A stretch of 64,000 nt of DNA from Enterococcus canintestini (GCF_001885735.1 NZ_JXKG01000001.1:124001-188000), one strand, 5' to 3'; shown: positions 43,862-53,803, numbered from the stretch's first letter. Numbers and translations are program-made. The notes: a model not told the origin generated them from the sequence alone.

Positions 43862-46800
43862 ATGAAATTAAAAGCGGGTATTGACGTAGGTTCAACGACA
43901 GTCAAATTAGTCATTTTAAACGAAAATAATGAAACCATTTTCGCAAAATATGAACGTCACTTTTCAGATGTGAAAAAAGCAACAAGTAAAATTTTAACAG
44001 AAGGTAAGGAAGTAATTAAAGATACACCAGTTTCTTTACAAATTACCGGATCTGGGGGGATGGGTTTAGCCGAAGTTTTAGAAATTCCCTTTGTACAAGA
44101 AGTAATTGCCTGTACAAAAACGGTTGAAACGATTATTCCTCAAACAGATGTTGTCATTGAATTAGGTGGAGAAGATGCTAAAATCACCTTTTTTGAAGGC
44201 GCCCTTGAACAGCGAATGAACGGAAGTTGTGCTGGTGGTACCGGAGCATTTATCGATCAAATGGCAGTACTTTTAAAAACAGATGCCAATGGGGTTAATG
44301 AATTAGCGAAAAACTATCAAACAATTTACCCAATTGCTTCACGCTGCGGGGTTTTTGCCAAAACCGATGTCCAACCTTTAATCAATGAGGGTGCAGATAA
44401 AGCCGATATTGCGGCGAGTATCTTTCAAGCAGTAGTAAACCAAACGATTGCAGGACTTGCCGCTGGACGAAAAATTAAAGGGAAAGTCGCTTTTTTAGGT
44501 GGCCCGTTATACTTTATGTCAGAATTGAGAAAACGCTTTATTGAAACATTAAATATCGCGGCTGAAGATATTGTATTTCCCGAAAACCCGCAGCTATTCG
44601 TGGCTATGGGAGCAGCTTTATTTGCAGAAAATGGGACGGCGACGACTTTAGATGATTTGTTAAATCGTTTGGAAAATGGAGAACAAGATCAATTAAAGCC
44701 AACTGATACCTTACAACCGCTATTTAATAGTGAGGAGGAATTATCAGAATTTAGAGCGCGCCACAGTAAAGCAACGGCAGAAGAGAAGAGTCTTACAGAA
44801 CATCACGGAGCAGCTTTTTTAGGGATTGATGCGGGTTCTACCACTACTAAAGTTGTACTAACAGATGATGTTGGCCGTATTTTATTTTCGTTTTATGGTA
44901 ACAATGAGGGGCAACCATTGGAAACGACAATGGCAGTCTTAACAGACCTTTATCACAAAATGCCAGCCGATGTTTTTATTGGAAAAGCAGCCGTAACCGG
45001 TTATGGCGAACAGTTAATTAAAAATGCGTTAAAAGTGGATATTGGTGAAGTTGAAACAATGGCTCACTATAAAGCTGCCAATCATTTTCAACCAGGTGTA
45101 GATTTTATTTTAGATATCGGTGGACAAGATATGAAAGCCATGACGATTAAAGATGGCGTTTTATCTTCTATTCAACTAAATGAGGCTTGTTCATCTGGTT
45201 GTGGTTCTTTTATCGAAACTTTTGCCAAGTCACTTAATTATAATGTGAAAGATTTTGCACTAGCCGCTACCCAGTCAAAAGCACCAGTAGATTTGGGCTC
45301 GCGTTGTACCGTTTTTATGAATTCAAAAGTAAAACAAGTACAAAAAGAAGGCGCAAGCGTAGGGGATATTTCAGCGGGACTTTCTTATTCTGTTATTAAA
45401 AATGCAATTTATAAAGTTATTAAAATTCGGCGGCCAGAAGAATTAGGGGAGAAAATCGTCTGCCAAGGGGGCACATTTTATAATGAAGCAGTTTTACGTG
45501 CCTTTGAAGAAATTTCAGGTCGTCAAGTTGTTCGTCCTTCTATTGCTGGTCTAATGGGAGCTTATGGTGCCGCTTTAATCGCTTTAGAAAATTATGATAT
45601 TGCCGAAGAAAGTACCATTTTAGATGCCGAAGAATTAGCGACTTTCACCGCAGAAAAAGAATTTACCCACTGCAATTTATGTGAAAATAAATGTCAGTTG
45701 ACGGTGACGATTTTTTCAGATGGACGTCAGTTTATTACCGGTAATCGGTGTGAACGAGGCGCGAAAATCAAAATTAAAAAAGAAGATCGACGGGTTAATT
45801 TGATCGATTATAAATACAAACGGCTTTTCAAATATCGGCCATTGCGTAAAAAAGATGCCATTAGAGGTGTAATTGGTATTCCGCGGGTTTTAAATATGTA
45901 TGAAAATTATCCGCTCTGGCATACCGTGTTTACCGACTTAGGTTTTAGAGTTCAACTGTCGCCACGTTCAAATAAAGCTTTATATGAACAAGGGATGGAA
46001 ACCATTCCAAGTGATACGGCTTGTTATCCGGCTAAGATTACCCACGGTCATATTCAAGCATTAATCGATCAAGAAGTTCCTTTAATTTTTTATCCTGGTG
46101 TCGTGTTTGAACGTCAAGAAAGCCCAGAAGCAGATAATCATTTCAATTGTCCGATTGTCCAAAGTTATCCCGATGTAATTCGCAATAACGTTGATGATAT
46201 TCGTGAAGGGAAAGTGGATTACCGTAATCCTTTCTTGAATTTAGCTAATGAAGAAGCAGTTGTGGCGGTAATGAGTAAAACTTTTGCAGATCTGGGAATT
46301 AGTCAAGAGGAAATGGCAGCTGCCGTTCATCATGGTTTTGAAGAGTTGGAGAACTTTAAACAAGCGATTCGCACTAAAGGTGAGGAAACGTTAGCCATGT
46401 TACAAGTTAAAGGCGAACGGGGAATCGTTATTTCCGGCCGACCATATCATTTGGATCCTGAAATTAATCATGGAATTAGTGAAGTAATTACTCAAGAAGG
46501 TTTCCATGTTTTAACAGAAGATAGTATTTCGCATTTAAGTGACGTTGGCAACTTACGAGTGGTCAATCAGTGGGTTTATCATTCTCGCCTTTATGCAGCG
46601 GCAAGAGTGGTAGCAAAGTCCAAAAATCTTGAATTAGTTCAATTAAATTCATTTGGTTGTGGACTAGATGCTGTTACCACAGATCAAGTCGAAGAAATTA
46701 TGGATCAATACGGTAAGATTTATACTGTTTTAAAAATTGACGAAGGGTCTAATTTGGGCGCTATTCGAATTCGTCTGCGCTCGCTAAAAGCTGCTGTAAA

Positions 46801-48106
46801 AGAACGGGATAAACAAGACTTTACCCCGACTAAACGCTATGACGAACCGGAAAAAATTGTCTTTACTAAAGATATGCGTAAAAAACATACTTTATTATTA
46901 CCAATGTTAAGTCCAATTCATCAAGATGGTTTAGTCGATGAAGCTTTAAAAGCTTCTGGTTATAATGTGGTTTGTTTACCAGCAGAAGATAAAGATGCGG
47001 TCAATGTTGGATTGAAGTATGTGAATAATGATGCTTGTTATCCTGCGATTATTTCAATCGGACAATTAGTCGAAGCATTAGAAAGTGGTAAATACGATTT
47101 AGCGAATACGAGTGTCATGATGACGCAAACCGGTGGCGGTTGTCGGGCGACAAACTATATTCCATTGTTGCGCAAAGCATTAAATGACGCAGGCTTCCCC
47201 CAAGTCCCAGTAGTTTCTGTTTCAATGGGGAATAAAGGGGTTGAGTCAAATCCTGGCTTCAAGTTTACTTTACCAATGTTAAAACGAGTTGTGGTGGCCT
47301 TTTTATATGGTGATTTATTTGAACGCGTTGTCTATCGCACCCGCCCTTATGAACTTGAAAAAGGACAAATTGACCAAATGCACGCGGACTGGTTACAAAA
47401 GGTTAAGAAAAATGTGCAGAATGGTTCTTTAACACAATTTAATCGGAACATGAAAAAAATTATTGCCGATTTTGATTCGGTTCCTTTATCAGATGCCGTG
47501 AAACCAAAAGTTGGGGTAGTGGGAGAAATCTTAGTGAAATATTCTCCTACCGCTAATAATGATATTGTGCGCTTGTTAGAAGAAGAAGGGGCTGAAGCGG
47601 TAGTACCAGATATTATCGGCTTTATGAACTATTCGCTTTACAACCAAATTTGGAAATATGAAAACTTAGGAATGGCTAAAAAAGGTAAAGTTTTAGCAGA
47701 GTTTGGGATTCGCTTAATTGAGATGGTGGAACGACCAATGGATAAGGCTTTACGGGCATCAAAACGTTTTGATGGCATTCAATCCATTTATGATTTAGCA
47801 GAGGATGCTAGTAAAATTTTATCAATTGGAAATCATACTGGCGAAGGTTGGTTTTTAACAGGTGAAATGATTGAACTACTGAAATCTGGTGTTAATAATA
47901 TTGTGTGTATGCAACCTTTTGGCTGTCTGCCAAATCATGTGGTTGGTAAAGGAGTAATTAAAGAATTACGTCATCAATATCCAAAAGCCAATATTGCCGC
48001 TATTGACTATGATCCAGGCGTCTCTTTAGTCAATCAATTAAATCGCATTCGTTTAATGATGGCAACTGCTAATAAAATGTTAACAGAAGAAAAAATGTCT
48101 GTCTAA
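43862..48106 (+). CDS. Giant fused 2-hydroxyacyl-CoA dehydratase activase/dehydratase-like protein
   Basis: The 1414-aa protein combines two BadF/BadG/HgdC-type ASKHA ATPase domains (about 1-265 and 318-585), each with a [10 protein letters not shown] or [10 protein letters not shown] phosphate loop and cluster-type cysteines (Cys123 in GSCAGGTG; Cys443 and Cys447 in ACSSGCGS). A CxxC region (CNLCENKC, about 604), a DUF2229 domain (about 667 onward) and an HgdB-like dehydratase region (to the C-terminus, CMQPFGCLP) follow. Activases use ATP to drive low-potential electrons into a dehydratase, so here donor and acceptor are one chain. The substrate is unknown. ATG 43862 is chosen (GGGTGG upstream) over the earlier TTG. 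A likely 4Fe-4S protein and oxygen-sensitive. Confidence 0.88.
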   Translation: MKLKAGIDVGSTTVKLVILNENNETIFAKYERHFSDVKKATSKILTEGKEVIKDTPVSLQITGSGGMGLAEVLEIPFVQEVIACTKTVETIIPQTDVVIELGGEDAKITFFEGALEQRMNGSCAGGTGAFIDQMAVLLKTDANGVNELAKNYQTIYPIASRCGVFAKTDVQPLINEGADKADIAASIFQAVVNQTIAGLAAGRKIKGKVAFLGGPLYFMSELRKRFIETLNIAAEDIVFPENPQLFVAMGAALFAENGTATTLDDLLNRLENGEQDQLKPTDTLQPLFNSEEELSEFRARHSKATAEEKSLTEHHGAAFLGIDAGSTTTKVVLTDDVGRILFSFYGNNEGQPLETTMAVLTDLYHKMPADVFIGKAAVTGYGEQLIKNALKVDIGEVETMAHYKAANHFQPGVDFILDIGGQDMKAMTIKDGVLSSIQLNEACSSGCGSFIETFAKSLNYNVKDFALAATQSKAPVDLGSRCTVFMNSKVKQVQKEGASVGDISAGLSYSVIKNAIYKVIKIRRPEELGEKIVCQGGTFYNEAVLRAFEEISGRQVVRPSIAGLMGAYGAALIALENYDIAEESTILDAEELATFTAEKEFTHCNLCENKCQLTVTIFSDGRQFITGNRCERGAKIKIKKEDRRVNLIDYKYKRLFKYRPLRKKDAIRGVIGIPRVLNMYENYPLWHTVFTDLGFRVQLSPRSNKALYEQGMETIPSDTACYPAKITHGHIQALIDQEVPLIFYPGVVFERQESPEADNHFNCPIVQSYPDVIRNNVDDIREGKVDYRNPFLNLANEEAVVAVMSKTFADLGISQEEMAAAVHHGFEELENFKQAIRTKGEETLAMLQVKGERGIVISGRPYHLDPEINHGISEVITQEGFHVLTEDSISHLSDVGNLRVVNQWVYHSRLYAAARVVAKSKNLELVQLNSFGCGLDAVTTDQVEEIMDQYGKIYTVLKIDEGSNLGAIRIRLRSLKAAVKERDKQDFTPTKRYDEPEKIVFTKDMRKKHTLLLPMLSPIHQDGLVDEALKASGYNVVCLPAEDKDAVNVGLKYVNNDACYPAIISIGQLVEALESGKYDLANTSVMMTQTGGGCRATNYIPLLRKALNDAGFPQVPVVSVSMGNKGVESNPGFKFTLPMLKRVVVAFLYGDLFERVVYRTRPYELEKGQIDQMHADWLQKVKKNVQNGSLTQFNRNMKKIIADFDSVPLSDAVKPKVGVVGEILVKYSPTANNDIVRLLEEEGAEAVVPDIIGFMNYSLYNQIWKYENLGMAKKGKVLAEFGIRLIEMVERPMDKALRASKRFDGIQSIYDLAEDASKILSIGNHTGEGWFLTGEMIELLKSGVNNIVCMQPFGCLPNHVVGKGVIKELRHQYPKANIAAIDYDPGVSLVNQLNRIRLMMATANKMLTEEKMSV

Positions 48107-48153
48107 CTGATAACTATCTGTACCAAAATTTTGACATAAAAGACAACAATCGG

Positions 48154-48191
48154 AAAGAAGCCTTGAGAAGAGTTTATTTCAAGGCTTCTTT
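48154..48191 (+). terminator. Terminator of the dehydratase-like gene
   Basis: AAAGAAGCCTTGA (48154-48166) pairs with TCAAGGCTTCTTT (48179-48191). Confidence 0.85.
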
Positions 48192-48224
48192 TATCTGCTG
48201 TTAATCAAATTGGAAAGAGAAAAT

Positions 48225-48253
48225 TTGCTAATTAGGTATATACCAGTTATAAT
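48225..48253 (+). promoter_or_regulatory. gntR promoter with GGTATATACC operator
   Basis: TTGCTA (48225-48230), a 17-nt spacer and TATAAT (48248-48253). The spacer contains the perfect palindrome GGTATATACC (48235-48244). It resembles NagR/YvoA-type dre sites (GGTNTANACC core), so the GntR protein just downstream probably represses itself. Confidence 0.7.
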
Positions 48254-48316
48254 GATGATACGATTTAGATGAGAAAATTATTTTAAATGTGAGCTTAATT
48301 GAAGGAGAAATTATTA

Positions 48317-49024
48317 ATGTCTGATAGTTTACCAATTTATATTCAGATTCACGATCAAATTAAAGCCAAAATTGAAAAAGGTGGCTGGAAGATCGGGGAT
48401 CGTTTGCCTTCTGAAAGAGAATTGGCAACGCAATTTAATGTGAGTCGAATGACGCTAAGACAGGCGATTCAGACTTTAGCCGATGAGGGAATTTTAGAAA
48501 GAAAAATTGGCTCTGGAACTTATGTAGCGCGTCAAAAAGTGCAAGAAAAAATGACAGGTACCACCAGCTTTACAGAAATTATGTTGTCACAAGGAAGAGA
48601 GCCTTCTAGTAAAGTGGTCTCTTATTTTATGACAGCACCAAGCTCTTCTGAAATGGAAAAATTAAAATTAGCACCAGAAGAAGGAATTTTGCGCATGGAG
48701 CGTATTCGCTATGCTGATGATGTGCCCATTTGTTTTGAAGTTGCGAGTATTCCAGAACACTTAATTAAAGATTACAGTAAAGCAGAAATTACTACGTCTT
48801 TTTATAAAACGTTGGAAGAAAAAGGCGGCTTAAAAATTGGAGGGGCCAATCAAACTATTTCGGCAATGTTAGCATCCGAGCAAATTGCAGAATTTTTGAA
48901 AATTAAACGTGGGGATGCTATCTTACGAATGCGTCAAATCTCTTATTTAGAAGATGGGGCACCTTTTGAATATGTGCGGACGCAATATGTCGGCAATCGC
49001 TTTGAATTTTATTTAGAAAAATAA
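48317..49024 (+). CDS. GntR/HutC-family regulator (NagR/YvoA-like)
   Basis: The 235-aa repressor has an N-terminal GntR winged helix (about 1-75: LPIYIQIHDQIKAKIE, LPSERELATQFNVSRMTLRQ) and a C-terminal UTRA sugar-effector domain (about 95-235). The sequence pattern (TSFTEIMLSQGREPSSKV, APFEYVRTQYVG) and the GGTATATACC operator suggest a GlcNAc-6-P or GlcN-6-P responsive NagR-like role. No nag gene is adjacent. TTG 48299 opens the frame, but AAGGAG at 48302-48307 places the start at ATG 48317. Confidence 0.88.
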   Translation: MSDSLPIYIQIHDQIKAKIEKGGWKIGDRLPSERELATQFNVSRMTLRQAIQTLADEGILERKIGSGTYVARQKVQEKMTGTTSFTEIMLSQGREPSSKVVSYFMTAPSSSEMEKLKLAPEEGILRMERIRYADDVPICFEVASIPEHLIKDYSKAEITTSFYKTLEEKGGLKIGGANQTISAMLASEQIAEFLKIKRGDAILRMRQISYLEDGAPFEYVRTQYVGNRFEFYLEK

Positions 49025-49091
49025 AAACCTTAGTTTATGCTACTAAAAGTAAAGCTATTAATAGCGAGCTTTTAGACATAAACTAAGGTTT
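49025..49091. terminator. Long rod-like bidirectional terminator gntR / yvyE
   Basis: AAACCTTAGTTTATG (49025-49039) pairs with CATAAACTAAGGTTT (49077-49091), 15 perfect pairs. Inside, CTAAAAG (49043-49049) pairs with CTTTTAG (49069-49075), and GCTAT with ATAGC at the tip. It separates two convergent genes. Confidence 0.8.
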
Positions 49092-49094
49092 GTT

Positions 49095-49733
49095 TTATTG
49101 TGAAACTAAAATCTCATGATATTTTTTAGCTCCTAGCGAAAAGGCGACTTGACCATTTAGTAACTCGGTAATATTTTGTTGAAAAGTCTCTACTTGGGAT
49201 TCATCAATCATACATGTAATCAACACAGCTTCTGTAAAATGGGTGTCTAAAATCGCAATTTGATTATTTGCTAAATAATTTTGTAATTTATCAAATAATG
49301 GATAGGCAATGGTTAAGAAAACTTCTTGTTGAAGTTTTCCTTCGACGATTCCAATTTCAGAAATTGCGTGTGAAACGGCATGAGAATAGGCACGAATTAA
49401 ACCACCAGACCCCAATTTGATACCACCAAAATAACGGGTGACAACTGCGGCAACATTAATCAACTCTTTTTTTACTAGCACTTCTAGCATAGGAATACCG
49501 GCAGTGCCACTGGGTTCGCCATCATCACTACTGCGCTTAATTTCACTTTTTTCCCCAATAACAAAGGCGCTGCAATTATGTGTGGCTTTATGATGTTCTT
49601 TTTTGACACTTTGGATAAATTCTCTAGCTTGGTTTTCTGTTTCTACGCGTTTTAAGGTACAGATAAACCGCGATTTTTTTATTTCAATTTCTGCTTTTCC
49701 ATCTTGTTGTAAGGTAAGATAGTGATCAATCAT
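49095..49733 (-). CDS. yvyE: YigZ/YvyE family (IMPACT) protein
   Basis: The 212-aa cytosolic protein has the UPF0029/IMPACT N-terminal domain (about 15-130: KKSRFICTLKRV, HNCSAFVIG, DDGEPSGTAGIPMLEVL and VTRYFGGIKLGSGGLIRAY) and a C-terminal DUF1949 domain. The biochemical role is unclear; eukaryotic IMPACT modulates translation control kinases. The frame is open 120 nt further upstream, but AAGGAG and MIDHYLTLQQDG set the start at 49733. Often seen near com genes in Firmicutes, as here. Confidence 0.92.
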   Translation of the reverse strand: MIDHYLTLQQDGKAEIEIKKSRFICTLKRVETENQAREFIQSVKKEHHKATHNCSAFVIGEKSEIKRSSDDGEPSGTAGIPMLEVLVKKELINVAAVVTRYFGGIKLGSGGLIRAYSHAVSHAISEIGIVEGKLQQEVFLTIAYPLFDKLQNYLANNQIAILDTHFTEAVLITCMIDESQVETFQQNITELLNGQVAFSLGAKKYHEILVSQ

Positions 49734-49851
49734 GAATAAACTCCTTGGTCTTTCTTTTCTTTTTAGTATAGAAAAAATGAGAAAAAGTTGCAAATAGCTA
49801 ATGGTTGCACTTTTTACCTGATTTAAGGGATAATTAGAAGAGGTGATTTTC

Positions 49852-50139
49852 ATGGCACGAAAATATGATGTTATTACGCATTATTTAAAAACAAACGGTG
49901 GATCACAAGTGACATTAACTTTTACGCAGTTTGATGAACTACTATTTCCAGCTACAGGACTGCCTAAAAGTGCCCGTAAAACTAAAGAATGGTGGGCCAA
50001 TGATTATCATCATCCGGAAAAAGGTGCATACGCATGGTTAAATGCTGGATATGAAGTTGTTTATGTTAATTTAGACAAAGAATATGTTGTCTTTAATAAG
50101 TTAGTAAAAGCCAAATGGCTACTTAAAAGCGATAATTAG
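49852..50139 (+). CDS. Small DUF7662-like protein
   Basis: The 95-aa soluble protein has the pattern KYDVITHYLKTNGGSQVTLT, then F-DELLFPATGLPKSARK and WWAND with AWLNAGYEVVYVN. I associate this with a small uncharacterised family (DUF7662 by memory). It is probably nucleic-acid related in some systems, but no function is established. AGAGGTG precedes ATG 49852; an earlier in-frame ATG at 49843 is less well placed. Monocistronic between yvyE and the PTS IIB gene. Confidence 0.65.
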   Translation: MARKYDVITHYLKTNGGSQVTLTFTQFDELLFPATGLPKSARKTKEWWANDYHHPEKGAYAWLNAGYEVVYVNLDKEYVVFNKLVKAKWLLKSDN

Positions 50140-50145
50140 TAAGCG

Positions 50146-50173
50146 TTGACAAAACATTTTGTTATCTTATAAT
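50146..50173 (+). promoter_or_regulatory. Strong promoter of the orphan PTS IIB gene
   Basis: A perfect TTGACA (50146-50151), a 16-nt spacer and a perfect TATAAT (50168-50173). About 47 nt to the start codon. Confidence 0.8.
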
Positions 50174-50220
50174 TAATATAAGCAAAAATCTTAAAATCAT
50201 GGTTTCAGGAGGAAATGAAA

Positions 50221-50544
50221 ATGGCTAAAAAAACAATTATGTTGGTTTGCTCAGCGGGGATGAGTACCAGTTTATTAGTGACAAAAATGCAAAAAGCTGC
50301 AGAAGCACAAGGCGTTGAAGCAGATGTGTTTGCAGTTTCTGCGTCAGATGCGGATAATTCTTTAGAAAGTAAACCCGTTGATGTTTTGTTACTTGGCCCC
50401 CAAGTTCGCTTTATGAAAGCTGATTTTGAAAAGCGCTTGGCACCAAAGAATATTCCGTTAGAAGTTATTAATATGGCAGATTATGGCATGATGAATGGTG
50501 AAAATGTTTTAAAACAAGCAATGACATTGATTGAAAATAAATAA
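50221..50544 (+). CDS. PTS lactose/cellobiose-family IIB component (orphan)
   Basis: The 107-aa phosphocarrier has the phosphorylated Cys10 in the loop VCSAGMSTSLLVTKM, typical of IIB of the lactose/chitobiose family. The fold continues with ADVFAVSAS, VDVLLLGPQVRFM and the C-terminal MMNGENVLKQAM. Normally it would take phosphate from IIA and donate it to a sugar through IIC, but neither IIA nor IIC is nearby. It has its own consensus promoter and terminator. ATG 50215 is in frame but too near GGAGG; 50221 is chosen. Confidence 0.9.
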   Translation: MAKKTIMLVCSAGMSTSLLVTKMQKAAEAQGVEADVFAVSASDADNSLESKPVDVLLLGPQVRFMKADFEKRLAPKNIPLEVINMADYGMMNGENVLKQAMTLIENK

Positions 50545-50572
50545 GTTTCTTTTTATTTGTAAAAATGAAAGT

Positions 50573-50619
50573 GGCCCTCTTAAGTTAGCTTAAAAAACTA
50601 ATTTAAGGGGTCTTTTTTT
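50573..50619 (+). terminator. Terminator after the PTS IIB gene
   Basis: An imperfect stem of GGCCCTCTTAAGTTAG (from 50573) with CTAATTTAAGGGGTC, followed by a seven-base T-run. Confidence 0.75.
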
Positions 50620-50678
50620 CGCTTATGATGTTAAACAATCAGTAAAAATTTGCTCATTAAATTATACTTTTATTTTTT

Positions 50679-50686
50679 TGCGTATA
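50679..50686 (+). promoter_or_regulatory. Candidate ComX/SigH (cin-box-like) -10 before comFA
   Basis: TGCGTATA matches seven of eight positions of TNCGAATA and is preceded by a T-rich tract, as in lactic acid bacteria competence promoters. It lies 20 nt before the comFA ATG, so the leader would be very short. No good sigma-A promoter competes. Confidence 0.35.
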
Positions 50687-50705
50687 GTTTTTTGAGGTGA
50701 TTTAT

Positions 50706-52016
50706 ATGAAATTTTATCCAGGCTATCAATACGTACGCCAAGTAACTGAATTTGAAAAGGAATCTGATCTAATAGTGCAAAAAGGTCTCATAAAAGATGG
50801 AAAAAACTATCGTTGCCAGCGCTGTAATACTACCTTTTTGGCCCACGAAAATTGTTTGCCCGATGGAAGGTATTATTGTCGGGAATGCCTTTTACTTGGT
50901 AGGATTACTTCTTCTCATTATTTAGTAACAAAACCAATTAAGAAACCTGTGAAAAAAGCCGTAACTTTTTGTTTTAAAGGAAAGCTAACACCAGCCCAAG
51001 AAAAAATTAGTCAAGGCTTGGTGCAAAATTTTATAAAGCAAAAAAATAGCCTAGTTTACGCGGTGACAGGGGCAGGGAAGACAGAAATGTTGTTTTCTTT
51101 ACTTTGTTATTGTTTAACTGAGGGGTTAACTGTTGCGTTTTGCAGTCCGCGCGTAGATGTATGCTGTGAAATTCAGCCACGTCTGCAACAAGTTTTCCCT
51201 AAGCTATCTGTAGGGTTACGTTATTATGGAGCAAAACCTTATGAGCCAACGCCACTTTTAGTTTGTACGACACATCAATTACTGTATTTTAAAGCTGCTT
51301 TTCATCTGATTGTTGTCGATGAAATTGATGCGTTTCCTTATGCCCATGATAAAAAATTGCATTTTGCAGTTTCAAATGCTTTACATGAATCAGGGGCAAC
51401 AGTCTTTTTGAGTGCAACACCTAGTGAACTTGAAATCAAAAAAGCACAACAACAAGCGGGCCTATTTTGCTTACCAGCGCGGTATCATCGCCGTAAGCTA
51501 CCTGTGCCAAAGCTGGTGCGAATAAAAAAGCAATCCTTACCACTGACATTTAGAAATAAACGTGTTTTTTTGCAATGGATTAAATATTTATTATTGCACA
51601 ATCATATACTTTTATTTTGTGCCAGTATTAGCCAGTTAAAAGCGATGGAAGAATTTTTAAAAAAGGAAGTAGGAAAAGATGCTGTCGGCAGTGTTCATGC
51701 AGCAGATCCTAAGCGCCAAGAAAAAATTTCCGATATGCGACAAAATGCATTTCAAATTTTTTGTTGCTCGACTATCTTAGAAAGAGGCGTGACCTTTTCT
51801 AATGTTTCAGTTTTGGTTTTTGAGGCAGATCATCAAATTTTTACCAAAGCGACATTGTTACAAATCGCAGGTCGTGCGGATCGTAAGGGGGAATTTTCTC
51901 ATAGCGAGGTTATTTTTTGTTTTAGTCAAATGACACCTGCACTAAAAGGAGCGATTAAAGAAATTAAAGAGTTAAATCAAAAAGCTCAAAAGGCAGGGTT
52001 GCTTAATGAAGTGTAG
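50706..52016 (+). CDS. comFA: Competence ATP-dependent DNA translocase ComFA
   Basis: ComFA is a DEAD/DEAH-like helicase that helps pull transforming ssDNA into the cell. The 436 aa start with a zinc finger (CQRC ... CREC, about 35-65). They contain Walker A VTGAGKTEM (about 120), the Walker B DEID in IVVDEIDAFPYA (about 204), the SATPSE motif III and the helicase C motif QIAGRADRKGEF. The frame opens at 50697, but GAGGTGA supports ATG 50706. The end overlaps comFC by 11 nt. All motifs are intact, so it appears functional. Confidence 0.94.
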   Translation: MKFYPGYQYVRQVTEFEKESDLIVQKGLIKDGKNYRCQRCNTTFLAHENCLPDGRYYCRECLLLGRITSSHYLVTKPIKKPVKKAVTFCFKGKLTPAQEKISQGLVQNFIKQKNSLVYAVTGAGKTEMLFSLLCYCLTEGLTVAFCSPRVDVCCEIQPRLQQVFPKLSVGLRYYGAKPYEPTPLLVCTTHQLLYFKAAFHLIVVDEIDAFPYAHDKKLHFAVSNALHESGATVFLSATPSELEIKKAQQQAGLFCLPARYHRRKLPVPKLVRIKKQSLPLTFRNKRVFLQWIKYLLLHNHILLFCASISQLKAMEEFLKKEVGKDAVGSVHAADPKRQEKISDMRQNAFQIFCCSTILERGVTFSNVSVLVFEADHQIFTKATLLQIAGRADRKGEFSHSEVIFCFSQMTPALKGAIKEIKELNQKAQKAGLLNEV

Positions 52017-52686
52017 CAATTGCGGACAAAAAATTTTACGAAATCTTTTAATCCAAGAGATTATCTTTCCTTGGTTAATTCCAACGTGGGAAATATGTCA
52101 AACCTGTCAGTCTGCTTTTCAAAAAATTGAAATAAAAAAAGCTTGTCCGGGCTGTATGCGCCCGAATTGTGCCAGTCTTTGCTTTGACTGCCAACGTTGG
52201 CGCAAAATTTATCCCCAATTTACTTTGCAACACCAGGCGCTTTATCATTATAATGCTGCTTTTCAAGACTGGTTGTATCGTTATAAATTTGGCGGAGACT
52301 ACAATTTAGCTTGGACGTTTGCCCAACCAATTAAAGAAAAATTGAAAAAATATCGTAGCTTTACAATTGTCCCCTTACCGCTATCAAAAGCACGTCAAAA
52401 AGAACGTGGTTTTAATCAGGTAGAAGCATTTTTAAAAGCAGCCAATATTTCGTATGAAAATTTACTAATGCGTCAGCACCACGATACTCCCCAAGCCCTT
52501 AAAACGCGCCAAGAACGTTTGACGTTACAACAACCTTATCAGATAGCATTAAATCAATCTGTTAGCGGCAAAAAAATCGTTTTAGTCGATGATGTTTATA
52601 CGACTGGGCGGACGATTTATCACGGTGTAGAACTCTTATCTCAATTGGGTGTAAAAGAGGTTGTAACTTTTACATTAGCCCGTTAA
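52006..52686 (+). CDS. comFC: ComFC/GntX-family phosphoribosyltransferase-like competence protein
   Basis: The 226-aa protein partners ComFA in DNA uptake. It has N-terminal zinc-binding cysteine pairs (CSNC, CQTC, CPGC, CFDC) and a C-terminal PRTase domain with KIVLVDDVYTTGRTIYHGV, the PRPP-binding loop. The start is inside the comFA end (11-nt overlap), so translational coupling is expected. Full length. Confidence 0.93.
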   Translation: MKCSNCGQKILRNLLIQEIIFPWLIPTWEICQTCQSAFQKIEIKKACPGCMRPNCASLCFDCQRWRKIYPQFTLQHQALYHYNAAFQDWLYRYKFGGDYNLAWTFAQPIKEKLKKYRSFTIVPLPLSKARQKERGFNQVEAFLKAANISYENLLMRQHHDTPQALKTRQERLTLQQPYQIALNQSVSGKKIVLVDDVYTTGRTIYHGVELLSQLGVKEVVTFTLAR

Positions 52687-52746
52687 ACCATTAAAATATA
52701 AGTTTTTTAGGATTTGAGAAATTCATGAATTTGTTAGCGTTTAACT

Positions 52747-52774
52747 TTGCAAAAAGGTTAGAGTTCGATATAAT
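52747..52774 (+). promoter_or_regulatory. hpf promoter
   Basis: TTGCAA (52747-52752), a 16-nt spacer and TATAAT (52769-52774). A hairpin follows in the leader: AAGAAGG-C-AAAAG (52784 onward) pairs with CTTTT-A-CCTTCTT (to about 52816). Confidence 0.7.
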
Positions 52775-52843
52775 AATAGTAAGAAGAAGGCAAAAGAGTG
52801 GTCCTTTTACCTTCTTTAGTGGTAGACGAAAGGGGCAATTGTT

Positions 52844-53398
52844 ATGTTTAGATACAATGTACGCGGAGAAAATATTGAAGTTACCGAAGCTATTCGCGAT
52901 TATGTAGAAAAAAAAGTCGGAAAATTAGAGCGTTACTTTACTGACGCACCTGATGCAACGGCTCATGTGAATTTAAAAGTCTATACTGAAAAAACAGCGA
53001 AAGTAGAAGTGACTATCCCACTACCATATTTGGTATTGCGCGCAGAAGAAACTTCACCAGATTTATATGCAAGTATTGATTTGGTCGTTGATAAATTGGA
53101 ACGTCAAATTCGCAAATTCAAGACAAAAATTAATCGTAAATCACGCGAAACAGCAGTACCGACAGCAGAAGCGGCTGTTTTGTTTAACAATGAAGCCGGC
53201 GACGACGAAACAGAAGCAGCATTAGATATCGTTCGGACAAAACGCTTATCCTTAAAACCAATGGATAGTGAAGAAGCTGTTTTACAAATGAATATGTTAG
53301 GACATAACTTCTTTATTTTCGAAGATGCTGAAACAAACGGCACAAGCATCGTTTACCGCCGTAAAGATGGTAAATATGGATTAATCGAAACAAACTAA
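52844..53398 (+). CDS. hpf: Ribosome hibernation promoting factor, long form
   Basis: The 184-aa long HPF dimerises inactive 70S ribosomes into 100S particles in stationary phase or stress. The N-terminal YfiA/S30AE domain (1-100: [36 protein letters not shown]) sits in the decoding channel. The C-terminal dimerisation domain (about 125-184: [31 protein letters not shown]) is present. AAAGGGGC precedes the ATG. The gene lies before secA, as in many Firmicutes, and has its own promoter and terminator. Confidence 0.96.
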   Translation: MFRYNVRGENIEVTEAIRDYVEKKVGKLERYFTDAPDATAHVNLKVYTEKTAKVEVTIPLPYLVLRAEETSPDLYASIDLVVDKLERQIRKFKTKINRKSRETAVPTAEAAVLFNNEAGDDETEAALDIVRTKRLSLKPMDSEEAVLQMNMLGHNFFIFEDAETNGTSIVYRRKDGKYGLIETN

Positions 53399-53409
53399 TA
53401 AGAGTCTTA

Positions 53410-53439
53410 GCCAGACAGTGATGCTGTCTGGCTTTTTTT
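53410..53439 (+). terminator. hpf terminator
   Basis: GCCAGACAG (53410-53418) pairs with CTGTCTGGC (53424-53432), then seven Ts. Confidence 0.9.
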
Positions 53440-53440
53440 A

Positions 53441-53803
53441 TTGGGCAAAATCCTTTTCAATTATTAAAAATAGTATAAAAATTCGCAGTTAAAGGCTCCA
53501 GCAGGATTTGTAGTTACTATAATGCTTATTACTGCTTTTTTAATAGAGCAAGTAAACCAGACTAGCTTCTATTTCTTTCCTTAGGTAAAAGAATTAGGCA
53601 GGTGCGATAAAATATCTTTATGGACGTTAACTAGTTCTATAACCTATTTTTAAAATGAGTAGTAAAAATAAAGATTAAATTGTAGCAAAGCTTTTTTGTT
53701 TCTAATGCTAAGTATTTCATTTGTTTCAACTTAATGCTAAAATATACGGGAGAGTTTCTAATTTGAAACGAGAATTGATGCAAAGAAGGGGAATTATTCA
53801 CTA
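53441..53803. other. Intergenic region before secA
   Basis: About 360 A/T-rich bases without an ORF of note. TAAAAT near 53738 with a weak upstream -35 may be the secA -10. I see no repeat, RNA gene or clear operator. Confidence 0.4.
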
